Origin: Pinibacter aurantiacus
GTDB taxonomy: Bacteria > Bacteroidota > Bacteroidia > Chitinophagales > Chitinophagaceae
Direction: 5' to 3'
NCBI RefSeq assembly: GCF_019130065.1
Contig: NZ_JAHSPG010000001.1
Span: 558,001 to 622,000, forward strand
DNA: 64,000 nt
Both the position numbers and the translations under genes were made by a program. This document shows, one piece after another, positions 35,847 to 44,802 of the stretch (its first letter is position 1; the number at the start of each line of letters is the position of its first letter). Under the pieces are notes generated by a model, which had not been told where the DNA came from, did no database searches, and worked only from the letters and a program-made list of their open reading frames with translations.

Positions 35847-37715
35847 TCATTTTGTTTGCAAATGATTGGCATAGTTGAAAGAAACAATTACCTGGTCATT
35901 TTTGCGCACAGCTTTCAAAGGCAGTGGCCCATAAGGCACTACGTCTGTGCGTCCATACGAAAAATGCAAGGCCAGGTTTGCGAGGCGATCACCCACAGGT
36001 TTCTTTGAAGTGTAATGCACGTTTGCAGAATCCCCGAGATCGCTGGTGACAGCCATGCCTGTATTTGGAATTTGTTTCAGCATTTGTAGTTGACTGTATC
36101 GGAAAGAGGGCCACGAAGGCCTGTTGATGGAAGACAACTGCACATAGTAAAACGGGAAGTTGTACCCCCATTGATCTCTCCAGCTTTTCACCAATTCAGT
36201 AAAAGCAGTTTCGTGCAGTTCGATATTGTGCGCGTTGCTTTCGCCCTGGTACCAGATCACGCCTGCAATTGGGAATCCGGTAAAAGGTTTAATGCCCGCT
36301 TCGAAATTATAACAGGGCTCGTAAGGATGTCGCTGTTTAGGATTGTCAGCTTTTTTCAAATTCGTATCCGCACGTTCTCTCACCCATGGCATAATAAAGT
36401 CAGACTTGCGCCAATTCGTTAATTCATTCACCAGCACGGGTGAATGCTCCATGGCGTATCGATCGATCCATGATTCTGTAGTTGAACCGCCCATTGCTAC
36501 CTGTATTAAGCCAACGGGAACTTTTAGAGCAGACTGCAATGTCTTACCATAGAAATAAGCAACAGCAGAAAATTCTTTTGCTGCCGCAGAATCACATCTT
36601 TGCCACGTGCCAGAAAAATAAGCGAGTTCATTTACTTTTTGAAGCGTTTCTTGATCCCATGCATAATTATCCGTTTCGGCGAAAGGCTGCATCCTCAGCA
36701 ATCTAACTGCACTGCTTGTCTCTGCCTCGGCCATGTCATTTCTATCCTTCACAGCTTCGCGCATTTTGAAATACATGTTGCTTTGTCCCGAGCAAAGCCA
36801 AACTTCTCCTATTAAAATATCTTCCAGGGTCACAGATCCGGATGAAGAAACAAAACTTGCGGTATAGGGTCCTCCTGCCCGCATTGCGGGAAATTTCGCG
36901 TCCCATTTCCCATCGTCATTCGCTGAACAAGTTTCTTTTTTGCCATTAAAACTGACAACAATTTTTTCATTAGCATTTGCTCTTCCATAAAAATGCACGG
37001 GTTTGTTTCTCTGCAACACCATGTGCGATGCGAACACCGTCGCCAACTTCAGGCCGCCGTAATTGCCTGTGAGTTTTTGAAAGACCGTTGCAGCAAGTAT
37101 CGACGCTCCTTCTTCGTTTGGGTGAAGGGCGTCGGGAAATAAATCAGGCCGCGAATACAATGGCGAATGAAAATCAATTAAGCCGGTTTTATTAACAGAA
37201 GCGATTTGTGGTATTACATTTTGTACTTGCCAAAACCACTCCCTCGTGCCTGATTTAAATCTTGGATGATCACTGAATATGGGTGTCATTTTGCAGATAA
37301 AAATTTTTACCGCTGGGTTTGATTTACGCAACGTATCAATGAGCCATGAATAGTCAGGTACAAACTCGTCACGATAATTGGGCCAGTCGCGCGGATCAGT
37401 GTCATTTAATCCAAGATCAATGATGGCAATATCTGGATGAGAATTAATGGCCTCTGCAAACTCTTTCGTTTTGCTAAATGGATTGTGCCCGTGTCGCAAA
37501 AGCGTAGCTCCGCTGTGTCCAAAATTTTCCACGAGATAATCAGCACCCAGCAATTGTTGTAGTTGAGCAGGGTAAGACGTTTGCAATGGTGCTTTATGAA
37601 GATATCCATAGGTAACAGAATTGCCCATGCAAGCAATCTTAATCGGCCGCTGCGAAAAAACAACAATACAGATCAGACTTAGAAGAAGTGGTATGAAGAA
37701 TCTTTTATCAATCAT
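35847..37715 (-). CDS. Sialate O-acetylesterase with N-terminal SGNH domain, truncated by in-frame TGA
   Basis: A 622-residue exported protein with signal peptide (to FSQR). Residues about 25-215 form a first SGNH hydrolase (ACMGNSVTYG, then GLNDTD and DALHPNEEG). Residues about 220-600 form the sialate O-acetylesterase core with the catalytic SGQSNM and VIWYQGESNA. It would remove O-acetyl groups from sialic acids so that sialidase and lyase can act. The reading frame ends early at a TGA, although the conserved C-terminal end continues in frame for 69 more codons. It lies between the sialidase and epimerase genes on the same strand. Confidence 0.85.
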   Translation of the reverse strand: MIDKRFFIPLLLSLICIVVFSQRPIKIACMGNSVTYGYLHKAPLQTSYPAQLQQLLGADYLVENFGHSGATLLRHGHNPFSKTKEFAEAINSHPDIAIIDLGLNDTDPRDWPNYRDEFVPDYSWLIDTLRKSNPAVKIFICKMTPIFSDHPRFKSGTREWFWQVQNVIPQIASVNKTGLIDFHSPLYSRPDLFPDALHPNEEGASILAATVFQKLTGNYGGLKLATVFASHMVLQRNKPVHFYGRANANEKIVVSFNGKKETCSANDDGKWDAKFPAMRAGGPYTASFVSSSGSVTLEDILIGEVWLCSGQSNMYFKMREAVKDRNDMAEAETSSAVRLLRMQPFAETDNYAWDQETLQKVNELAYFSGTWQRCDSAAAKEFSAVAYFYGKTLQSALKVPVGLIQVAMGGSTTESWIDRYAMEHSPVLVNELTNWRKSDFIMPWVRERADTNLKKADNPKQRHPYEPCYNFEAGIKPFTGFPIAGVIWYQGESNAHNIELHETAFTELVKSWRDQWGYNFPFYYVQLSSINRPSWPSFRYSQLQMLKQIPNTGMAVTSDLGDSANVHYTSKKPVGDRLANLALHFSYGRTDVVPYGPLPLKAVRKNDQVIVSFNYANHLQTK

Positions 37716-37796
37716 TTTTAAGATTGTTTTATTAACATGTGTTGGAATGCAGATCTTAGTTTTGAAACAGCGTCATAATGGAGGCTTCAAGATTTA

Positions 37797-37888
37797 CCAC
37801 TAAGGCACTAAGGACACTAAGCCTCACTAAGAAATTCACAACAATCGGAGACCCTTAGTGAAACTTAGTGTCCTTAGTGCCTTAGTGG
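37797..37888. repeat. 25-base inverted repeat with CACTAAGG units
   Basis: Perfect 25-base arms (37797-37821 and 37864-37888) are made of repeated CACTAAGG-type units. They lie between the esterase and sialidase genes, which are co-directional. Such units are scattered in many Bacteroidota genomes. It could fold into a strong hairpin on either strand. Confidence 0.85.
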
Positions 37889-37968
37889 TGAAAAAGTTGG
37901 TGCGCGTTTTCAAATATCAATCATGACCAACCATGACAATCATGAAAATCTGCGTTCCTCACTCAAAC

Positions 37969-39522
37969 TTATCTTATCAGATCGCTTACCGGCACTTTTA
38001 CAAAGTACAAATCTCTAACTCCCTCGTACAAAATCCCAATGGTGTGATCATCGATTTTCGTTAGGCATGAATAGCCGTAGCATTGTCTTTCATCAATCAG
38101 CAACTCATTTGCATTGGACCAGGTTTCACCCATGTCCAAACTTGCTTTAATGGTCATGTTATACCGTCCCGATTTTGTTGCAGGATTACTAAAGAATAGA
38201 ACGTCTTTCATTTTTCCTTTTACCATTACACGGGCTTTGATTAAGCTTCCCATACACACCGGGTCCACCAGTGCGTTGTACGACGATGGGTGTTCGGTCC
38301 AGGACTGGCCCATGTTTGCAGAGGTTGCAACACTCCTGTAGTTGCCTCTGTTGTCTCTCATGTTTAACATCAACACACCCGGTGCGGTTTCTATGATCTG
38401 ACTTTCTGTTGTGTTGGATTTGGGTCCGGCCATTTTTCCTTTCCATGTATTGCCATGGTCATCGCTGTAAACAATGGTGGAGTAAGGTATATTTTTAGCA
38501 TCCCAGTATTGTGCAGGAAAAACGAGTTTGCCATCATGCATCATAATGCCTTTACCAGGTCCCTGGAAGAAAAGTTTCCACGCAGGATCTTTGATCTGCG
38601 CTGTGATGTTCATTGGTTCGCTCCATGTGTTGCCATCGTCAGTGCTTTTTGTCAGCAACCATTGACCCGTTGAATCTGGCGACAACCCACCAATGGAGCC
38701 TGCAATAGAATGGTTGCCTTTGCTCCACAATGCAGCCACCCAAATCGTTTTGGTCGTTTCATCAAATAAAATAGAAGGATCGCCCACGCCGCTGTTGTCA
38801 TTGGGTCCGCCCATTCGCATGATAACTTTCATTGGCTGCCACGAACGTCCGCTGTCCGTGCTGCGGCTCATGCCGAGATCAATATATCCGGGAAGATCGC
38901 TGCTGTTGTTGTACCTGACGTCGTAAACGCCAATAAGCGTTCCTTTATTCGTTTGCACCAACCCGGGTATGCGATATGTATTTACGCCGTTATCTCCTGC
39001 ATTCCTGATAGCAACACCCGTATATTTTGCATTGTTGCCTTTCTGCTGGATCACCGCAATCTTGTTGCCTTTTCCGTCTGTAATTTGCTGGCAACGCAAT
39101 TCAATTTTCTTGTTGACAGAGGCGTCGTTTTTCAGAACGATACTTAACCAGAGAAACCTTATGCCGGGTTGTAAATCCAAACTCACCGGAATGTTGAACA
39201 CCGTAGATGTTGGTTGAAAATAGGTGATCAAATTTGTCGTAGAAAACGGCTCTGCACCAGTATTGAAAACATTTATTTTTTCAACGTCTTTAAAATTATT
39301 TAATGAGCAATGCAGATTAGTTGATTGAAATGTTTTTCCATCTGGTATCGAAATGGCAAGTCGTAAAACCGGGTTTTCGGCACGTCCTTTCAATACAGGA
39401 ATGCTGGCACTATGAGCAACAGCCCTTATTCCTGATGCTAATTCACTTTGAGAATAGCACTCAACATTGCACAACAAAAAAACATTCATTACCGGCCATA
39501 GAAAAACATTCAATCCTCTCAT
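37969..39522 (-). CDS. Exo-alpha-sialidase (GH33)
   Basis: A 517-residue exported protein. Starting at 39522 gives the signal peptide MRGLNVFLWPVMNVFLLCNVE; the 30 upstream codons fall in a palindromic repeat. It has an N-terminal carbohydrate-binding-like domain (residues about 25-175), then the six-bladed propeller with the YRIPGLV motif for the catalytic arginine and five Asp boxes (STDSGRSW, STDDGNTW, SDDHGNTW, SANMGQSW, SLDMGETW). It releases terminal sialic acid from glycans outside the cell or in the periplasm. It heads the esterase-epimerase-nagA series. Confidence 0.9.
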   Translation of the reverse strand: MRGLNVFLWPVMNVFLLCNVECYSQSELASGIRAVAHSASIPVLKGRAENPVLRLAISIPDGKTFQSTNLHCSLNNFKDVEKINVFNTGAEPFSTTNLITYFQPTSTVFNIPVSLDLQPGIRFLWLSIVLKNDASVNKKIELRCQQITDGKGNKIAVIQQKGNNAKYTGVAIRNAGDNGVNTYRIPGLVQTNKGTLIGVYDVRYNNSSDLPGYIDLGMSRSTDSGRSWQPMKVIMRMGGPNDNSGVGDPSILFDETTKTIWVAALWSKGNHSIAGSIGGLSPDSTGQWLLTKSTDDGNTWSEPMNITAQIKDPAWKLFFQGPGKGIMMHDGKLVFPAQYWDAKNIPYSTIVYSDDHGNTWKGKMAGPKSNTTESQIIETAPGVLMLNMRDNRGNYRSVATSANMGQSWTEHPSSYNALVDPVCMGSLIKARVMVKGKMKDVLFFSNPATKSGRYNMTIKASLDMGETWSNANELLIDERQCYGYSCLTKIDDHTIGILYEGVRDLYFVKVPVSDLIR

Positions 39523-39552
39523 TCTTTTTTCATTTTCTGCTACTGACGTGTC

Positions 39553-39607
39553 GCCCCGCTGGGGCTTGGTTGGAGTCTCCGAGTGCTCCTTATAGCCCCA
39601 GCGGGGC
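39553..39607. repeat. Inverted repeat of the near-palindrome GCCCCGCTGGGGCT
   Basis: GCCCCGCTGGGGCT (39553-39566) and its reverse complement AGCCCCAGCGGGGC (39594-39607) enclose a small GGAGTC...TGCTCC stem. The plan is the same as at 32075-32241 and 62300-62395. It sits just upstream of the sialidase start. Confidence 0.75.
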
Positions 39608-39741
39608 CACATTTAGTAGCTACGTTATTAAATTATCATGAACCGAATGCCAGTCCGCCGCGGCGGACGACATATTAAATTTCGCGAAGCGAGAAATGTT
39701 CTCCTGGTGCCGCGGTCCGTGTCTTCACGAACAATGGCACT

Positions 39742-39801
39742 GGCTTCGATAAGCTCAGCCTGACAGCGCAACCTGAATGTCAGGCTGAGCTTGCCGAAGC
39801 C
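39742..39801. repeat. 24-base inverted repeat (GGCTTCGA...TCAGCCTGACA), overlapping the end of the MFS gene
   Basis: Arms 39742-39765 and 39778-39801 are inverted copies with one mismatch. The right arm lies inside the transporter gene and encodes its last residues (ASASSA) and stop codon. A perfect copy of the element lies at 59848-59907. Confidence 0.88.
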
Positions 39802-41051
39802 TTTGGACGCAGAAAATAAAGCAACCCTACAACTGCTATTGCAACTATGCCACTTAACATCGCAAAACTTTTTCCCAGGTTGCCTGCATCCGTTGATTTT
39901 CCAAGTATATCAGTAATAAAGGCCCCAGCAAAAACACCGGCCATATTCATCAGGCCATATCCCGTTGCTCTGTATTTAACAGGGATGAACTGGCAAAGTA
40001 TCGGCATATTGTTCGCATCGAATATTCCATATCCGAAACCAAAACAAAATGCCGCTGCTATCACATTAAAAAGTGAGTGACCAAAACCAATCAGCAACAA
40101 TGCGGGCACTGTTAACGACAACCCTATTGCACTTGTGTAAATTCTTCCCTTGATATTTTTCTGCACCCAGCGATCAGATAAGATGCCACCAAACAACACT
40201 CCGAGCAGTGAAGAGGCTGCTATAGTAATCGTTGAGATGGGGCCTGCTGTTGCCATGTCAATTTTCAAATCTGTTGCAAACAATGTAGGCAACCAGTTCT
40301 TAATGCCCCATCCCGGCAAAGACGAAATGGCAAAATAGCAAACGATGATCCAAAACGAAATATTAGAACATACTGCTTTAAGCCCTTCGAATGTTGGCGT
40401 CTTTTCACTTCTGTTGTTATGTAACTCTGTTGCGTTCCTTTTCTCTTTCAAAAAAAGAATCAACAGCAATGAATAAACAACTCCTACCAATCCAAACCAA
40501 TGAAAAGTTTTATGCCAGGAAAAGTTCGCAGCAACGGTGGCTCCAAATCCACCAAGCGCCTGCCCCATGTATAAACCGGTCATGTGAATGCCCACGGCGA
40601 GTGAACGGGTTTTATCACTATGGTAATCTGCGATGAGCGAAAGACCTGCAGGTATATACAACGCTTCACTAACGCCCATTACAGCACGGAGCCAGTATAA
40701 CTGATTAAAATTATTGGCATAGCCCATTGCATACGTAACACCGCTCCACACAAAAAGACTTGCAACGATCAGCCATTTGCGGTTGGCCCTGTCTCCTACG
40801 ATGCCTGCTATGGGACTCATCAATCCGTATATCCACAGGAAGATGCCCATCAGATGCCCAAAGTTGGTGGCCGATTGCAACTCCGCTATATCCAATTGAA
40901 TAAACGGCCTCATCGTTGACAGCATTTGCCTATCCATATAGTTAAGCAATGCCACTACCCAAAGCAAAGCAACTACAACCCAGGGATAATAAGACTTTGC
41001 GGCGATCGGAGCGCTCGTATATGTAAGCGATTGTTTTCCCTGAATGTTCAT
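39780..41051 (-). CDS. MFS transporter, probable sialic-acid importer
   Basis: A 423-residue protein with twelve membrane segments. The MFS loop after helix 2 reads GDRANRKWL, and the equivalent in the second half reads GGILSDRWVQKN. It resembles the anion:cation symporter (hexuronate-type) branch used as inner-membrane NanT in Bacteroidota. The start overlaps the mutarotase stop by 4 bases (ATGA). By context it imports sialic acid into the cytoplasm. The C-terminus and stop codon come from a repeat element. Confidence 0.85.
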   Translation of the reverse strand: MNIQGKQSLTYTSAPIAAKSYYPWVVVALLWVVALLNYMDRQMLSTMRPFIQLDIAELQSATNFGHLMGIFLWIYGLMSPIAGIVGDRANRKWLIVASLFVWSGVTYAMGYANNFNQLYWLRAVMGVSEALYIPAGLSLIADYHSDKTRSLAVGIHMTGLYMGQALGGFGATVAANFSWHKTFHWFGLVGVVYSLLLILFLKEKRNATELHNNRSEKTPTFEGLKAVCSNISFWIIVCYFAISSLPGWGIKNWLPTLFATDLKIDMATAGPISTITIAASSLLGVLFGGILSDRWVQKNIKGRIYTSAIGLSLTVPALLLIGFGHSLFNVIAAAFCFGFGYGIFDANNMPILCQFIPVKYRATGYGLMNMAGVFAGAFITDILGKSTDAGNLGKSFAMLSGIVAIAVVGLLYFLRPKASASSA

Positions 41052-42202
41052 TTATAAAAAATTTTAGCCGAAATAATTTGCGACGTGCGAACGCCTGCCT
41101 TTATTTCCCCACCGGGAATAATGATAAGGTCGTCCCATTTTACAGCGGTTGTTGTAACAGGCGATTCATATGGAATGTACTTTATTATCGTCCACTGATC
41201 TTTCAGGGTATTGTACTTAAGAACAGCTTTGCTAAAACCGGGGTGATTGGATTGAACATACGCTTTCTCTTTTATTAGCAAAGCCTTTTTGTCTTCATCT
41301 TTTTCAGTTGCTATTGCAGCTATCAGCTTTTCGGTCCTGTGAAAAGTTTCTCCGTTGTCTCCTCCAAAGAGAAAAATGTTATCGTCCTCAAAAGCAACTC
41401 CCGTACCTGCTGAAAGCGGAGAAGGCAGTGCACTCTTCTCTTTCCACTTACGTTGTTTAAAATCGAATTGAAAAGTAGACGCATATAAATCGCTGATGCT
41501 GCCAATATTTCTTTTCCGTCCGCCTATGACATAAATGCAATCATTTTTTCCATTGTGCTGAACAACCATCACTGCGTGAGAAATGGGTTTTGGAAATGAA
41601 GGCAGTTGTTGCCATGCCTGTATCGTCTTGTTTAAATCCAACAGCAAAAATGTTTTGGAAACAGCATCGACCGTTTCTCCACCAACAAGGTACACTTTAT
41701 CATTGTTCACTGTAATTGCTGCATTCGTTACGGCATGTGGGAGATCTGGCAAATTGATCACTTGAAGATTTTGATCATGGTCATCCCACTGTATCAAAAA
41801 TACTTTGTTGCTAATGCCTTCGTCGTTTTCTCCGCCAGCAACCAAGAGTCCCTTGCCTGTTGAGACACAAGCCGCATACGCGAGTGAAAAAGGAAGTTTA
41901 TGAGATTGAAAAAGAACCAGAGAATCCTTGTTATCTTTTTTAAAAACATAAAGATCATCATAGTATTTCTTTTTCCCACCATTCCACGGCATATCACCCG
42001 GGAAGTTGGCCCCGCCGCCTACAAGCAATACATTATTGTTTACGCCAACAACGGGGCCAGCAAAACCTAACAACTTTCCATTTGAGGCAGGTAACTGCCC
42101 GCTTACATTCCAGCTTATAGATTCCACTTTATTTTTTTGCGCCGACAGATCAGCTGTTACGAAAAGTGACGATGCTACTATGCAAAAAGGTATGTACTTC
42201 AT
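41048..42202 (-). CDS. NanM-like sialic acid mutarotase (cyclically permuted Kelch family)
   Basis: A 384-residue exported protein with a signal peptide ending LSAQ. Kelch repeats include LLVGGGANFP, LLVAGGENDEG, VYLVGGETVD, CIYVIGGRKR and IFLFGGDNG. The order matches the cyclically permuted mutarotase family that includes E. coli NanM, which equilibrates the alpha and beta forms of N-acetylneuraminate in the periplasm before uptake. It sits between nanA (3 bases) and the MFS gene (4-base overlap), which supports this role. Confidence 0.88.
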   Translation of the reverse strand: MKYIPFCIVASSLFVTADLSAQKNKVESISWNVSGQLPASNGKLLGFAGPVVGVNNNVLLVGGGANFPGDMPWNGGKKKYYDDLYVFKKDNKDSLVLFQSHKLPFSLAYAACVSTGKGLLVAGGENDEGISNKVFLIQWDDHDQNLQVINLPDLPHAVTNAAITVNNDKVYLVGGETVDAVSKTFLLLDLNKTIQAWQQLPSFPKPISHAVMVVQHNGKNDCIYVIGGRKRNIGSISDLYASTFQFDFKQRKWKEKSALPSPLSAGTGVAFEDDNIFLFGGDNGETFHRTEKLIAAIATEKDEDKKALLIKEKAYVQSNHPGFSKAVLKYNTLKDQWTIIKYIPYESPVTTTAVKWDDLIIIPGGEIKAGVRTSQIISAKIFYK

Positions 42203-42205
42203 ATG

Positions 42206-43147
42206 TCAGGCTTCAATCGAAGGCGATATTTGAGAACAAAAACTACCAAAATTTAATTGTTCCACCTCATTTTTAAATGCATGAAATTGTTCTGCGCTCA
42301 TATTTCTTACCGGCAAACGGAAGGTTCCGCAATCCAGGCCCATCACTTTCATATATGCTTTCCCTGTCGCTATCCCACCATATTTTCCAAGCAGGCGAAT
42401 CATATCAATAGACTTTTGCTGAAGCTTGCGGGCAATTTCAATGCTTCCATTTTCATATTCGTTCATCATTCTATAATATAACGGTGCCGCATAGTTGAAA
42501 GTACTCCCTACTGCGCCCTTCGCTCCTAAAGCCAGCGCTGCCAGCATGTTTTCATCTCTTCCCCACAACATATCATACTTTTCATTTTTGTAGTGTAAAC
42601 AGGAAAGAAAATCCATGAAATCTTCGTGCGTATATTTTACACCTGCAAAGTTTGGTATATAGCCGTCCACCGCCTGCAACAAATCAAACATTGCAAAATC
42701 CACGCGGGTCAACACAGGGATATGATAGTAGTAAAATGGCATGTCCGGTACCTCATCTGCTATCGCTTTGCAACACTCGGCAAGCTGTTTAACATCAGCG
42801 GGTTTAAAATAAAATGGTGCAGTAAAGGAAACTGCGTACAGTCCTATTTCCCTGGCGTGCCTTGCCAATATTTTACAGTCGGCAATGCTTGTTCCTCCCA
42901 GCAGGGTCATTACTTTAAAATCAGGGTTTGACCGGGAACAACTCGCCCATGCTTCTGCCACTGCCATCTTTTCGGCTGTTGTCATGGAAACACCTTCGCC
43001 GGTAGATCCGCAGATAAATGCGCCGGTAACACCGTTGGCAATCAGCATTTCGTAATAACGGGGAATGAGGGATAGGTTCAACGAACCATCTTCTTTCATA
43101 GGTGTGAAGGGAGCTGCGATAAGTCCTTTAAGTTTCTGTATGCTCAT
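42206..43147 (-). CDS. nanA: N-acetylneuraminate lyase
   Basis: A 313-residue class I aldolase of the DHDPS/NAL family. It cleaves N-acetylneuraminate to N-acetylmannosamine and pyruvate. Motifs are GSTGEGVSM, the tyrosine in PFYYYHIP, and the Schiff-base lysine in FAGVKYTHEDF. It is cytoplasmic. It is the first gene after SusC-SusD and a terminator-like hairpin, and is followed immediately by the mutarotase and transporter. Confidence 0.92.
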   Translation of the reverse strand: MSIQKLKGLIAAPFTPMKEDGSLNLSLIPRYYEMLIANGVTGAFICGSTGEGVSMTTAEKMAVAEAWASCSRSNPDFKVMTLLGGTSIADCKILARHAREIGLYAVSFTAPFYFKPADVKQLAECCKAIADEVPDMPFYYYHIPVLTRVDFAMFDLLQAVDGYIPNFAGVKYTHEDFMDFLSCLHYKNEKYDMLWGRDENMLAALALGAKGAVGSTFNYAAPLYYRMMNEYENGSIEIARKLQQKSIDMIRLLGKYGGIATGKAYMKVMGLDCGTFRLPVRNMSAEQFHAFKNEVEQLNFGSFCSQISPSIEA

Positions 43148-43171
43148 AACTCAATTTATTTTCTAAGGTTT

Positions 43172-43200
43172 AAAAAAACCAGGAGCAGGATTACTCCCGG
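43172..43200 (-). terminator. Terminator-like hairpin between susD and nanA
   Basis: On the minus strand CCGGGAG and CTCCTGG (43200-43194 and 43185-43179) pair with one G-U around an 8-base loop, followed by a run of seven T. It would partly stop transcription after susD, giving more transporter than enzyme mRNA. Confidence 0.6.
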
Positions 43201-43248
43201 CACCATTGCTTATTTGAGAAAAACTATTTCGATGTCAGTATGATTGAT

Positions 43249-44781
43249 TTAGAATTGTGCATAACCGGGAGTCTGTGTTAGGGCCCTGTTATTCGTAAGC
43301 GTGTTCCTGTCAACCGGCCAGAGCACTTTGTATGAATCTGCCGGAAGGATGTTGGTATACTTGTACACGTAGGCATTTGACGCATCCATTCTGCGCAGAT
43401 CATACCATCGTTTGCCTTCAAAGACAAATTCAAAATAACGCTCCTGCAAAATCGACTCTTTAGCATCGGCATCAACTGACTGGTTAGGATATCCCATCGT
43501 GGTTGCATTGTAGTTCGTGCCATATGCTCTTTGTCTTACAGCGTTAATTTCTGTTGCAGGACTCTCACCAAGAATTACTTTTGCTTCTGCCAACATCAAC
43601 AGCAAATCAGCATAACGGTACACCGGAAAATCATTGGTATACTGCCTGGCCCCTGACAATTGTTCCCCCTGGTATTTCCCAACAAAAGCACCAGCTATTT
43701 TATACGAGCCGCCGCTTAAATTATATGCCGCTACAATAGAGGCCCATTTGCGACTATCCAAATCACTGAACTTTCTGAAAGTGGAAATCATGATCGGCGC
43801 TCTCAACAAACCTCCCCAGTTATCGGTAGTAACGTTGAACTTGCGATTGCCCACAGAATCATAATAGTTTACGATCAGACTTGTTTGCGGAAAGAATGTA
43901 CCAGCGAACGGCAGTTGAGCTTCGTTTAGCTTGTTACGGATTGCGAAGATCATTTCTGCATTTCCATAATTAGCAGATGCAAATACATTAGCAAAAGAAG
44001 GCAACAATGCTAGTCCCGCAACATTTGCCTGTATATCTGTCAGAACATTTTTCGCGGTGGTTGCATCAGCTGTTCCGCCTCCTCTGTAGCTTGTCCACAA
44101 ATTTATTTCTGCTTTCAACATCAACGTTGCTGCCTTTGACCAATATCCTTTTTGATTTCTGAAGCTATAGTCCGTTCCGAAAGCAGCAAGAGACTTTTCA
44201 ACATCATCTTTTACCAGTGCTAAGACATCCGCTTCAGGAGAAGCTGCTTTAGCGAGATTGGCAATATCAAAAGAAGTGGTTGGCTCTGTTTGAATAACAG
44301 CTTTGCCCCAGCTTCTGTAAATGTGAAAATAAGAATATGCCCTCATGCCATAAGCAATGCCGAGATAGTAATTCTTATTGGCTTGCGTAACAATGTTTGT
44401 TGTATTCAACTTATCTATCAACAAATTCAGCTGGGCAATGTTGGCGTAAAAGCCGCCATAGTTAGACACACCGGGATTATCCAGATCGAGATTATTTGTC
44501 CATAGTCTCTCAACACCTTGCGTTGCCTCACCTGTAAATGTGGAACTTGAACCCGGATCTGTACCAAAAATATCAGCCCTCATTTCACCTAAGTATTGAA
44601 TCTGTCCTGTGCTGCTTCTGAGCCTGGTATGCAAACCTGAAACAAATGCATCTACCTGGTCGGGCGTTTGCCAATAGTTGGCGTCACTTATACTGCTCAC
44701 CGGAGCAAGGTCCAGCTTCTTTGAACAAGAGCTTGCAGCAACGACTGCACAAAACCCAAGAACTATATTTATCTTTCTCAT
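43249..44781 (-). CDS. SusD/RagB-family outer-membrane lipoprotein
   Basis: A 510-residue protein with lipoprotein signal ending SSCSKK (acylated cysteine about residue 19) and the SusD start LDLAPVSSISDANYW. The core helical region contains YGMRAYSYFHIYRSWG, and the C-terminus contains ILQERYFEFVFEGKRWYDLRR. It caps the SusC barrel encoded just upstream. As part of the sialic-acid locus it probably captures sialylated oligosaccharides or free sialic acid, as described for the Bacteroidota sialic-acid outer-membrane pair NanO-NanU. Confidence 0.9.
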   Translation of the reverse strand: MRKINIVLGFCAVVAASSCSKKLDLAPVSSISDANYWQTPDQVDAFVSGLHTRLRSSTGQIQYLGEMRADIFGTDPGSSSTFTGEATQGVERLWTNNLDLDNPGVSNYGGFYANIAQLNLLIDKLNTTNIVTQANKNYYLGIAYGMRAYSYFHIYRSWGKAVIQTEPTTSFDIANLAKAASPEADVLALVKDDVEKSLAAFGTDYSFRNQKGYWSKAATLMLKAEINLWTSYRGGGTADATTAKNVLTDIQANVAGLALLPSFANVFASANYGNAEMIFAIRNKLNEAQLPFAGTFFPQTSLIVNYYDSVGNRKFNVTTDNWGGLLRAPIMISTFRKFSDLDSRKWASIVAAYNLSGGSYKIAGAFVGKYQGEQLSGARQYTNDFPVYRYADLLLMLAEAKVILGESPATEINAVRQRAYGTNYNATTMGYPNQSVDADAKESILQERYFEFVFEGKRWYDLRRMDASNAYVYKYTNILPADSYKVLWPVDRNTLTNNRALTQTPGYAQF

Positions 44782-44802
44782 ACTGTCAACAATTAGTTTG
44801 TT

